Below are positions 46,229-54,016 of a stretch of 64,000 nt of DNA, piece by piece. How positions within the stretch are numbered: the stretch's first letter is position 1; each line of letters starts with the position of its first letter. Under the pieces are notes generated by a model. It was not told the DNA's origin and ran no database searches. It saw nothing but the letters and a program-made list of their open reading frames with translations. This DNA is from Dehalobacter sp. DCM (GTDB taxonomy: Bacteria; Bacillota; Desulfitobacteriia; Desulfitobacteriales; Syntrophobotulaceae), in assembly GCF_024972775.1 (NCBI RefSeq), contig NZ_CP092282.1, forward strand, positions 1,054,001 through 1,118,000, read 5' to 3'. Made by a program: the position numbers and the translations under genes.

Positions 46229-47032
46229 GTGATTATCATTGGCGAAAAAATCAACGGCGCGATTCCATCCGTCGCCAAAGCCATCGCGGAAAAGAATGCA
46301 GATTTCATCTGCAACCTGGCCAAAATACAGACTGATGCCGGAGCTAATTTCATCGACGTCTGCGCATCCACCGATGTCAGCCTCGAGGTTGAGACCCTGA
46401 AATGGCTCATCGACCTGGTTCAGGAAGTGACCGATACCCCAATTTGCATCGATAGCCCCAATGAACAGGCCATCGTTGCTGCCATTCCGTTCTGCAAACG
46501 CCCGGGACTCATTAACTCCGTATCCGGCGAAGGCAACAAGATCGACGTTATTTTCCCGATCATCGCGGATACCAAATGGGAATGCGTCGCGCTGCTCAAT
46601 GATGACAGCGGCATCTCTAAGACGGCGGAAAAACGTCTCGAAGTTTTTGCCAACATCATGAAACGGGCGAAAGAATTCGGCATTGCCCCGTCCCGTCTCC
46701 ACATCGACCCGCTGGTTGAAATGCTTTGCACATCCGAAGACGGCATCAACATGATCGTCGACGTCATGAAAGAAATCAAACGGCAATACCCTGCCATTCA
46801 TATTACCGGCGGCTGCAGCAACGTCTCCTTCAATCTGCCCGCACGGAAGCTCGTCAATCAGGCTTTCCTCGTACTGGCCATGAATGCCGGTATGGACAGT
46901 GGTATCATCGACCCGACCAATCAGGACCTGTTGGGGATGATCTTCGCTACCGAAGCGCTCATGGGTCAGGACGAATATTGCATGGAATACATCGGTGCCT
47001 TCAGAGAAGGCAAATTCGGTCAGAAGAAATAA
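46229..47032 (+). CDS. Methyltetrahydrofolate:corrinoid methyltransferase (MT2, AcsE/MtvA type)
   Basis: A 267-residue TIM-barrel pterin-binding enzyme that exchanges methyl groups between a corrinoid protein and tetrahydrofolate. Visible pterin-binding features are IIGEKINGAIPSVAKAI at the N-terminus, GANFIDVCAS, PICIDSPN (D in the Asp-Ser motif) and GGCSNVSFNLP. The start is GTG at 46229, with GGGGG 10 bases upstream. Codon use strongly prefers C/G third bases, unlike the neighbouring symporter and the methyltransferase 1 gene. Followed by the corrinoid protein, it forms the methyl-transfer module of an O-demethylase-like system. Confidence 0.88.
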   Translation: MIIIGEKINGAIPSVAKAIAEKNADFICNLAKIQTDAGANFIDVCASTDVSLEVETLKWLIDLVQEVTDTPICIDSPNEQAIVAAIPFCKRPGLINSVSGEGNKIDVIFPIIADTKWECVALLNDDSGISKTAEKRLEVFANIMKRAKEFGIAPSRLHIDPLVEMLCTSEDGINMIVDVMKEIKRQYPAIHITGGCSNVSFNLPARKLVNQAFLVLAMNAGMDSGIIDPTNQDLLGMIFATEALMGQDEYCMEYIGAFREGKFGQKK

Positions 47033-47077
47033 TCTCACCGTAACATCATGTAACATCATTTAACCTTATTTAACCAT

Positions 47078-47119
47078 AAGTAACCTTTAAGTAACCTTTA
47101 AGTAACCTTTAAGTAACCT
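47078..47119 (+). repeat. 11-bp tandem repeat, almost four copies
   Basis: AAGTAACCTTT is repeated three times from 47078 to 47110 plus a partial copy to 47119, in the gap between the methyltransferase 2 and corrinoid-protein genes. Related GTAACATCAT repeats lie just before. Possibly slippage-prone. Confidence 0.7.
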
Positions 47120-47231
47120 CACCGTAGTCTCGTCATCTGTCATACAGTGATACCGTAATCAAGCAACCTATTTGTTCATTAGGTAAACTTTAATCAATAA
47201 ATAATAATACAATTTAGGGGGACTTTTAAAA

Positions 47232-47864
47232 ATGGCAAAAATCGATGAAGTCAAAGCAATGGTAGAAGCAGGGAAAACTAAGCTGGTTCCCGGTCTGGTG
47301 CAGGAAGCACTGGACGAAGGCAGTGCAGCCAAAGACATTCTTCAGGGCATGGTTGATTCCATGAGCGTTGTCGGCGATAAATTCTCCACCGGCGAAATCT
47401 TTGTTCCGGAAATGCTGATGGCTGCTAAAGCCATGGCTAAAGGTGTTGACGTCTTAAAACCGTTAATGGCTGGGGACAGTTCCAACTCTTTAGGCACCTG
47501 CATTATCGGCACTGTCGCAGGCGACCTGCACGATATCGGTAAAAACCTCGTTTCCATGATGATCGAAAGCGCCGGCTTCACCATGGTTGACCTCGGAGTT
47601 GACGTTCCTGCAGACAGATGGATCGAAGCCATCAAAGAAAACCAAAACGTCACCTTAGTCGCTTGCTCCGGTCTTCTGACCACCACCATGCCTGCGCTGA
47701 AAGAAGCTGTACAGACAATCAAAGGAAGCGGACTTCTCGGATTCAAAGTCATCGTCGGCGGAGCGCCTGTGACCCAGGAATTCGCTACGGAAATCGGTGC
47801 CGACGGATTTGCGACCGATGCCGGAAGTGCTGCCGTTAAAGCCGTGGAGTTAGTAAAAGCATAA
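47232..47864 (+). CDS. Corrinoid protein (MtvC/MtbC/OdmA-type)
   Basis: A 210-residue two-domain methyl carrier. The N-terminal helical cap (B12-binding-2) is followed by the cobalamin Rossmann domain with the lower-ligand motif GDLHDIGKNLV (His-on), then VDLGVDVPAD and GGAPVTQEFA. It accepts a methyl group from methyltransferase 1 and donates it to methyltransferase 2. Shine-Dalgarno AGGGGG upstream. Its cobalamin could come from the pathway in the first 12 kb. GC-rich codon use, like the methyltransferase 2 gene. Confidence 0.92.
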   Translation: MAKIDEVKAMVEAGKTKLVPGLVQEALDEGSAAKDILQGMVDSMSVVGDKFSTGEIFVPEMLMAAKAMAKGVDVLKPLMAGDSSNSLGTCIIGTVAGDLHDIGKNLVSMMIESAGFTMVDLGVDVPADRWIEAIKENQNVTLVACSGLLTTTMPALKEAVQTIKGSGLLGFKVIVGGAPVTQEFATEIGADGFATDAGSAAVKAVELVKA

Positions 47865-47916
47865 GTAGATGTTTAATACCTATCTTCTATGACGCATATT
47901 AAAGGAGGGAAAATAC

Positions 47917-48894
47917 ATGCTATCAAAGAAACAAAACTTATTAGAAACCATTAAGGGAGGAAATCCCGACCGTTTCGTTAATCAATATGAGTTTATGAAT
48001 TTAATTATGGAATCTCGCTTTATTCCTTCAGTTGGACCAGGACAGATAATAAAAAATGCTTGGGGTATAACTTTTAGTTGGCCTGAAGGCCAGCTCGGAG
48101 GATTTCCTATGCATGACCCTGATCACAAGGTGTTGAAGGATATTACGCAGTGGGATAAATACGTTAAAGCACCTGCTATACCAACTTCAGATGAATTTTG
48201 GGCTCCAGCAATTGCCCATGCCAATTCTGTTGATCGCAATGAAGAATTTGTTACAGCACCGCTCATCCCTGGAATTTTTGAACAGGCACATCACCTGATG
48301 GGGGTGGAAGATGCCCTCATGGCTTTTTATGAAGAACCTGAAGCCATGCATGAGCTGTTTGACTATTTGACGGAGTTTGAGCTGAATGTTGCCAAGGTTT
48401 TGATTGATAAAATACACCCTGATTGCGTTTTCCATCATGATGACTGGGGCAGTCAAAAGAACTCATTTGTTTCGCCGGACATGTTTGAAGAGTTTTTTTT
48501 ACCGGCCTATAAAAAAATATATGGATTCTATAAGGAAAATGGCGTAGAGCTTATTGTACACCACAGTGATTCTTATGCTGCTAATCTTGTTCCTTATATG
48601 ATCGACATGGGTATTGATATTTGGCAAGGTGTTATGACTACGAACAATACACCTGAGCTTATCAAAAATTATGGTGGGAAAATCTCCTTCATGGGACAGC
48701 TTGATAGCGGAAAAATCGATTACCCAGCTTGGTCCCGTGAAGAAATCGCCAAATATGTAGAATTGGCATGCAAAGAATGCGGTAAGCTGTACTATATTCC
48801 TTGTTTAACTCAAGGATTAAACAGATCCTCATTTCCTGGTGTTTATGATGCTGTAAGTGAAGAAATTAATCGAATGAGTAAAATCATGTTTTAG
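47917..48894 (+). CDS. Uroporphyrinogen-decarboxylase-fold methyltransferase (MT1, substrate:corrinoid)
   Basis: A 325-residue UroD-superfamily protein like MtvB/MtaA/VdmB-type methyltransferases. Features are FVNQYEFMN near the start, HHDDWGSQKNSFVSPDMFEEF (zinc-region type), VHHSDSYAANLVPYMIDMGIDIWQGV and FMGQLDSGKID, with a late cysteine in YIPCLTQG as possible metal ligand. The enzyme would cleave a methoxy (or methyl-amine/thiol) group and methylate the corrinoid protein encoded upstream. AT-rich codon use contrasts with the two preceding genes. Substrate is not readable; methoxylated aromatics are favoured by context. Confidence 0.88.
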   Translation: MLSKKQNLLETIKGGNPDRFVNQYEFMNLIMESRFIPSVGPGQIIKNAWGITFSWPEGQLGGFPMHDPDHKVLKDITQWDKYVKAPAIPTSDEFWAPAIAHANSVDRNEEFVTAPLIPGIFEQAHHLMGVEDALMAFYEEPEAMHELFDYLTEFELNVAKVLIDKIHPDCVFHHDDWGSQKNSFVSPDMFEEFFLPAYKKIYGFYKENGVELIVHHSDSYAANLVPYMIDMGIDIWQGVMTTNNTPELIKNYGGKISFMGQLDSGKIDYPAWSREEIAKYVELACKECGKLYYIPCLTQGLNRSSFPGVYDAVSEEINRMSKIMF

Positions 48895-48931
48895 TATTGT
48901 ATACTACTGAACCTGTCGAATAATAAAAAGC

Positions 48932-48989
48932 AGGCGGCGGATTTCGTTACATTTGGTAATTCGTTGTAAAGAAGGAGTCCGCCTCTTTT
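48932..48989 (+). terminator. Likely terminator after the methyltransferase operon
   Basis: AGGCGG (48932-48937) pairs with CCGCCT (48979-48984), followed by CTTTTATTT. The loop is long (about 40 bases), so the call is tentative. Confidence 0.5.
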
Positions 48990-49171
48990 ATTTACTGTCA
49001 AATGAAATAATCAGTTGTTGTATCATTCCTAAAGTAAGCGTTTGTACCGATGGGAGATTCGAACACCAATGTACCAAAGAAGGTAAGTTTGAAACAAGGC
49101 GATGTAATTATTATAAACAATAAATTTCAAATTCTTTAGGTTATGAAGGCTTAAGGAGATGCAATGCAATT

Positions 49172-49633
49172 ATGAAAAAAGGAACTATTTTTTCTATCAG
49201 TATCCGATCAGATGTTGAAAGAAAGAAAAAAGAGATACTCGAAGCAATTGTCTTGGATTCTGGTATCCAAGGTGACGGGTACAGTCAAGAATGGGGCCGA
49301 CAATGGGGGCGCCAAATCTCATGTCTGAATCTAATGAGTATTATGACCGAGTTAAAGGAGCGTAATCAGATGGTTGTACCGGGAGAATATGGCGAAAATA
49401 TTCTTGTCGATGGTATTGATTTATTTGAGCTCAATGTTGGAGACCGGCTAATACTCGGAGAAATGGTTCTTCTAGAGGTTACGCAGATCGGTAAAGAACG
49501 AAGCACGATACCCGTGCCCAAGACGGTCAGGATGAACCTGCTCTCATCGGAAGGGGTATTCTGCAAAGTGATTAAGGGTGGCGTAATAAAAAAGGGTCAT
49601 TCGATTAGAGTTATTGAAAAGTACGCCAGATAA
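49172..49633 (+). CDS. MOSC-domain protein
   Basis: A 153-residue stand-alone MOSC domain (related to the C-terminal domain of molybdenum cofactor sulfurase): ISIRSDVERKKKEI, the pattern GDGYSQEWGRQWGRQISCLN with a cysteine, and VPGEYGENILVDGIDLFELNVGDRL. The family is associated with molybdenum cofactor or sulfur handling. Its placement beside three molybdoenzyme operons suggests cofactor maturation for them. A good AAGGAG lies upstream. Confidence 0.82.
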   Translation: MKKGTIFSISIRSDVERKKKEILEAIVLDSGIQGDGYSQEWGRQWGRQISCLNLMSIMTELKERNQMVVPGEYGENILVDGIDLFELNVGDRLILGEMVLLEVTQIGKERSTIPVPKTVRMNLLSSEGVFCKVIKGGVIKKGHSIRVIEKYAR

Positions 49634-49721
49634 AGTGACTTTAGTTAAAAGTTGTTACATTTTAAGTCCTTTTTTATGGTTAGCAGAATATGCTTGACCT
49701 TTTTGAACGCTATCATTTTTT

Positions 49722-49750
49722 TTGCGAAAGACCCATTCTTCGTGTATAAT
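49722..49750 (+). promoter_or_regulatory. Sigma-A promoter for the activator gene
   Basis: TTGCGA (49722-49727), 17-base spacer, TATAAT (49745-49750). About 165 bases upstream of the activator start. Confidence 0.55.
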
Positions 49751-49916
49751 AAATAACAGAACATACAGAAAAGTCAAAGAAGTTACAAATAACGACAGTA
49801 ATGGATTTTTTCCTGTAGATAAAGCATACTCCATCAGATAATTATATACATCGGTCTCACAGCGAATAAGTCAAACCTTTATCACGGTTACTTAGACGAT
49901 AGGGAGGAGATTTAAG

Positions 49917-52025
49917 GTGGCACCATTATCGGCGATTTCAAAGATGGATGATCCCCGAATGATCGATCAGTCCCAATTTATAACGCAAGAACAGTGGGAA
50001 CAAATCATTATAGCCAAGACGCGTTTTCTTGAAAATGAGGATGAAGATCCATTAAAGAATAAGTATGTCAATAAAGACATCGCTGAATCCTGGATTCGTT
50101 CGCGAAAGATGGGTGTTAACCCATATATTAAGACGTCTCAGCGTCAGCTTAACGCTTTGGAATACTCAAAAGTTATCGATAAAAATCAACTTCTTGTTGA
50201 AATTACAGAACCTCTCATGAAAAGGTTCAAAGATATGGCCGTATTAAACTCTGGCTATATCCTTTATTTGTGTGATTATAATGGTGTTTTTCTGTTGCAA
50301 GAGGGTGATATGATCCGCAGAGTAACAGAAGGGCTTATTTGGAATGAGTCAACCATTGGGACGTGCGCTCATTGTTTATGTTTACAATTAAAAAAACCCG
50401 TTCAAATTCTTGGACCTGAACATTACTGTATCGAGTTACATGACATTGTCGGAACAGCAGCGCCGATCCACGATGAGTCCGGGGAAATTATTGCAACCCT
50501 GATCCTTGGTCAAAGGATAATTGAACGGCCATGGCTGGAGAGTTTTCAAAATATCCGTTCCCATACCATGGGTTTGATTACCGCGTTAGCTGCGGCTGTG
50601 GACAGCCAGCTGAAATTATCCAGTATCAATCTCAAATTAAAAGAAAGTTATGACCAATTACGTAAAGTCAATCAGAAAGTGACGACAGCGCATGATACAT
50701 TAGAAGCAACATTGACGTTCATTGACGAAGGAATTCTGACAATTGATTGTAATGGGGTAATCATCCATAGTAATAAAGAAGCAAACCGGATACTGAAGAT
50801 GAAGCAGGGAGAAATCGGATTAAGGCATATAAGCGAATTCTTAAGTGATGATTCCCGCATTATGTCATTAGTAAAAAAAGGAAAATACATCGAATTAGAA
50901 GAAACCCTCATCGTGGGGAATGATGAACAGCCCTATATGATTATGATACGCCCTGTTCTTGACAAGGAAACTCACGAAGCAGACGGCGCAGTATTAAGAC
51001 TGAATCATGCTGAAAAAGTGAATGCGTTGATCGCTCGCCGTTCCGGCGGAATAGCAAGGTATCATTTTGAAGACATACTTGGCGAGAACAAAGAATTTAA
51101 ACGCATTATTGAACTCGCGCAACGTTTTGCATTATCTCCTGAAAATGTCTTGCTCATCGGTGAAAGTGGAACAGGGAAAGAACTTTTTGCGCAGTCTATC
51201 CATAATACCTATCGCCCCAAAGGGCCTTTCATGGCGGTAAATTGTGCAGCTATGCCACGCGAACTGATCGAAAGCGAACTATTCGGTTATGAAGGCGGTA
51301 GTTTTACAGGTGCTGAACGGGCCGGGCGCCCTGGGAAAATTGAATTAGCGAATGAGGGAACACTTTTTTTAGATGAGATTGGGGACATGCCACTCGAACT
51401 ACAAGCCGTTCTGCTGCGGACATTAGAGGATAAGCAGGTCATGCGAATCGGTGGTCGGAGTTATAAGAAAGTAGATTTCAGACTGATTGTAGCGACAAAT
51501 AAGAACATTTATCAAATGGTGAAAGAAAATCAATTTCGCGAAGATTTGTATTTCAGACTTTCTGTCTTAACCATTAACATTCCTCCCTTGCGGGAAAGGT
51601 CGAAAACGGACATTGAGATCCTCAGCAACTATTTTGTTAGAAGCTATTGCGAGAAACAAGCGATTACGCTTACTCAAATCAGTCCGGAGGCCCAAAAGAT
51701 TATTAACGAGTATCACTGGCCAGGCAATGTCCGGCAGCTTCAAAATGCCATGATTTATGCGGTAAATACAGCACAGGATAATACGATATGGCCTGATGAT
51801 TTGCCAAGCTACATTCTTCTGGATACGAGCCCTTTAAAATTTGAGCATATTATCAATAATGGCGGCAATATTGCTGAGGTGCTTCGTATTGAAAATCTTG
51901 AAAAAACAGCCATTAAGACGGCCATGCAGCATACGAGTAACGATATTCTGGTAGCAGCTGAAATTCTTGGTTTAAGCCGATCAACGCTGTATCGAAAAAT
52001 CAAGGAATATAATTTAGAGTTATAA
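49917..52025 (+). CDS. Sigma-54-dependent transcriptional activator (GAF-PAS-AAA-Fis)
   Basis: A 702-residue enhancer-binding protein. Residues about 60-230 resemble the AcoR-type GAF sensor (STIGTCAHCLCLQLKKPV, with Cys and His that could bind a ligand or metal), about 250-360 a PAS domain, about 380-620 the AAA+ domain with Walker A GESGTGKE, Walker B TLFLDEIGD and the sigma-54 contact loop GSFTGA instead of GAFTGA, then a C-terminal Fis-type HTH (VAAEILGLSRSTLYRKI). The start is GTG at 49917 with GGGAGGAG upstream. It probably activates the five -24/-12 promoters nearby in response to an aromatic effector. Confidence 0.93.
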   Translation: MAPLSAISKMDDPRMIDQSQFITQEQWEQIIIAKTRFLENEDEDPLKNKYVNKDIAESWIRSRKMGVNPYIKTSQRQLNALEYSKVIDKNQLLVEITEPLMKRFKDMAVLNSGYILYLCDYNGVFLLQEGDMIRRVTEGLIWNESTIGTCAHCLCLQLKKPVQILGPEHYCIELHDIVGTAAPIHDESGEIIATLILGQRIIERPWLESFQNIRSHTMGLITALAAAVDSQLKLSSINLKLKESYDQLRKVNQKVTTAHDTLEATLTFIDEGILTIDCNGVIIHSNKEANRILKMKQGEIGLRHISEFLSDDSRIMSLVKKGKYIELEETLIVGNDEQPYMIMIRPVLDKETHEADGAVLRLNHAEKVNALIARRSGGIARYHFEDILGENKEFKRIIELAQRFALSPENVLLIGESGTGKELFAQSIHNTYRPKGPFMAVNCAAMPRELIESELFGYEGGSFTGAERAGRPGKIELANEGTLFLDEIGDMPLELQAVLLRTLEDKQVMRIGGRSYKKVDFRLIVATNKNIYQMVKENQFREDLYFRLSVLTINIPPLRERSKTDIEILSNYFVRSYCEKQAITLTQISPEAQKIINEYHWPGNVRQLQNAMIYAVNTAQDNTIWPDDLPSYILLDTSPLKFEHIINNGGNIAEVLRIENLEKTAIKTAMQHTSNDILVAAEILGLSRSTLYRKIKEYNLEL

Positions 52026-52050
52026 TATCTTTTTAATGTTTCAAAAAGTA

Positions 52051-52084
52051 AAATTGCCTGTCGGTCAAAATCGGCAGGCAATTT
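52051..52084 (+). terminator. Terminator after the activator gene
   Basis: AAATTGCCTGTCG and CGGCAGGCAATTT pair with one G-T across a loop of eight bases. Confidence 0.7.
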
Positions 52085-52107
52085 GATATTAATGGCGAGT
52101 ATGCAAT

Positions 52108-52116
52108 ATCCTAAAA
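52108..52116 (+). promoter_or_regulatory. ATCCTAAAA motif upstream of the transporter
   Basis: ATCCTAAAA lies 175 bases before the -24 element at 52283, within enhancer range. It is followed after 14 bases by CAAAAAAAGATT; near the third operon the motif is followed after 13 bases by the similar CAAAAAAAGAATC, read on the minus strand. Confidence 0.4.
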
Positions 52117-52282
52117 TAATACAACAATCTCAAAAAAAGATTTAGTATTTTTTGCTGTGTACGGCTTACTTTACTTGCACTCGTTCTGTGCGTATTCCAA
52201 AAAGAGATTTTAGATTTATGCTTCCGTGCGGATTATGTGGCTTAAAGCCTTGATTTAAGCAGGTTTTCCTCATTTTATCAAC

Positions 52283-52298
52283 TGGCACAATTAATGCA
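52283..52298 (+). promoter_or_regulatory. Sigma-54 promoter of the MFS transporter
   Basis: TGGCACAATTAATGCA: perfect -24 TGGCAC, five-base spacer, -12 ATGCA (one deviation from TTGCA). About 255 bases before the transporter ATG. Confidence 0.7.
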
Positions 52299-52553
52299 AT
52301 AGTATGGGTTGGGTAATACAAGCACTTGATATAGACGACACTATTCATTTCGTATCTTTATCATGACCTGAGGAATAAAGGGGGTGTCTCGTTGAGTTGA
52401 TCCGTTGATACTCTAACCTTGTTGGATGTCTAGGATGTTGTTGCTTGTGTTACGTGTTTATTTATTGAACATAGCACTATTATTATTTACCCTTTGTAGC
52501 TAATCTCAGTTTTTTCCTACTATCACACATACGGCGGCGAAAGGAGTATTAAG

Positions 52554-53912
52554 ATGAGAAAATTTACCATATCGGAAGTCATGGATTCCTTAGGGGTAAA
52601 CAAATTTACGTGGTCCATATTCTTTTTCTTGGGCTTAGCAATGGTTTTTGATGGTTATGATTATATGATTGTTTCCTATACGATGCCCCAGATCAAAGCA
52701 GAATGGGCATTAAGCAGTGTTCAAACAGGCAGTCTGTCTTCCTGGAGTCTTTTTGGTCTTATTATTGGCGGAGCAATTGCAGGTATTGTCTCTGATCGGA
52801 TTGGAAGAAGAAAAACATTAACCTTTGCAATTATGATATATTCGTTGTTGACTGTACCCATCTTTTTTGTCGACAGTTTCACCGGGTTTGCTGTTTTCCG
52901 CGTATTGGCCGGTGTTGGATTAGGCGCTTGTATTCCTGTTGTTACGACGACTTTTTCTGAATCAACACCAACGAAGCGGAGGGCCTTGTTCATTACCTTT
53001 GGTATGGCGTGGATGATTGTGGGTTGGGTTCTGGCCGGTGTAGTGGCGACTTACCTCGTCCCGAAAGTAGGCTGGAGGTACTGCTACTTAGTTGGCGGCA
53101 TTCCATTTATATATGCACTTTTTCTATTATTTAAAATGAAAGAATCGGTTTATTGGCTGGCGAATAAAGGGCGCAGAGCAGAAGCAGTTAAGAATCTTCA
53201 ATATATCGAGATGAAAGCGACTGGTAAAGTTACTGATTGGGATCCTGAAGGATTGATTATTCCGCCGCCGCCGAAAGTCGCTGGTGCCAAGGCGCTTTTC
53301 TCTAAGAAATATATTGCCATTACACTGGGGGTCTGGATAACTTATTTCTGCGGCTGTTTCACCGTTTATGGAATTAATGCCTGGCTGCCGTCTTTGATGT
53401 TGGAAAAAGGGTTAAAACTATCTTCGGCATACGGTCTGGCAATCGCCCAGAATGGAGCGGCTGTCATTGCTAACTGTTCCACCGGGTTTGTGGCGGAAGC
53501 AGTTGGCCGAAGAAAGAACTTGATCATCAGTTATTTTGTCGCTGCTGTCGGCGTCTTGATCGTCGCCTTTGTCGGGAGTAATTTTGCGGCTATTCTTGCA
53601 GCAAATATCTTTATGGGTTTTGCCATCAATTATTCGATCACCGCGGTCCAGCCAATAATGGCAGAAGCCTATCCAACCGAGTTCAGAAACACAGGGGTAG
53701 CCTGGTGTCAGGCCTTTGGACGATTCGGGGGCGCGCTTGCACCCATAGTAGCCGGTTTGGTCATTCAATTGAAATTGGGTTATTCGATGTCTTTCTTGTT
53801 CTATATTCTTCCATTGCTTGTTGGGATGTTGGCGGCTATTTTGTTTGTTAAGAATGAAACGAAAGGTAAATCTCTTGATCAGCTGGCAGAAGAACGTCAC
53901 AACAACGTATAA
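52554..53912 (+). CDS. MFS transporter, aromatic-acid/H+ symporter (AAHS) type
   Basis: A 452-residue, 12-segment MFS protein with DGYDYMIVSYTMPQIKAEW at the first transmembrane segment and GIVSDRIGRRKTL between segments 2 and 3, both typical of the AAHS (BenK/PcaK/MhpT) group, and AEAYPTEFRNTGVAWCQAFGRFGG in the second half. The D-x-x-D in segment 1 fits aromatic-acid transport. Its sigma-54 promoter, next to the activator, places it in the same regulon as the molybdoenzymes. A terminator follows. Confidence 0.88.
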   Translation: MRKFTISEVMDSLGVNKFTWSIFFFLGLAMVFDGYDYMIVSYTMPQIKAEWALSSVQTGSLSSWSLFGLIIGGAIAGIVSDRIGRRKTLTFAIMIYSLLTVPIFFVDSFTGFAVFRVLAGVGLGACIPVVTTTFSESTPTKRRALFITFGMAWMIVGWVLAGVVATYLVPKVGWRYCYLVGGIPFIYALFLLFKMKESVYWLANKGRRAEAVKNLQYIEMKATGKVTDWDPEGLIIPPPPKVAGAKALFSKKYIAITLGVWITYFCGCFTVYGINAWLPSLMLEKGLKLSSAYGLAIAQNGAAVIANCSTGFVAEAVGRRKNLIISYFVAAVGVLIVAFVGSNFAAILAANIFMGFAINYSITAVQPIMAEAYPTEFRNTGVAWCQAFGRFGGALAPIVAGLVIQLKLGYSMSFLFYILPLLVGMLAAILFVKNETKGKSLDQLAEERHNNV

Positions 53913-53939
53913 CATTATATTCAACGTATGGTAAATTGA

Positions 53940-53983
53940 GGGTGCTGCAATGCTGTTTTTAAACAGTTTGCGGCACCCTTTTA
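53940..53983. terminator. Terminator between convergent transporter and hydrogenase genes
   Basis: GGGTGCTGCAA (53940-53950) pairs with TTGCGGCACCC (53968-53978), with a further CTGTTT/AAACAG stem inside, followed by TTTT on the plus strand. Confidence 0.8.
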
Positions 53984-54016
53984 TGTGCGATGAGCGGCAC
54001 GTTAGTACTGATTACT

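Noticed and set aside
47078-47119. Tandem 11-bp units as a CRISPR array
   Set aside because: Units are directly adjacent with no unique spacers, and no cas genes are present.
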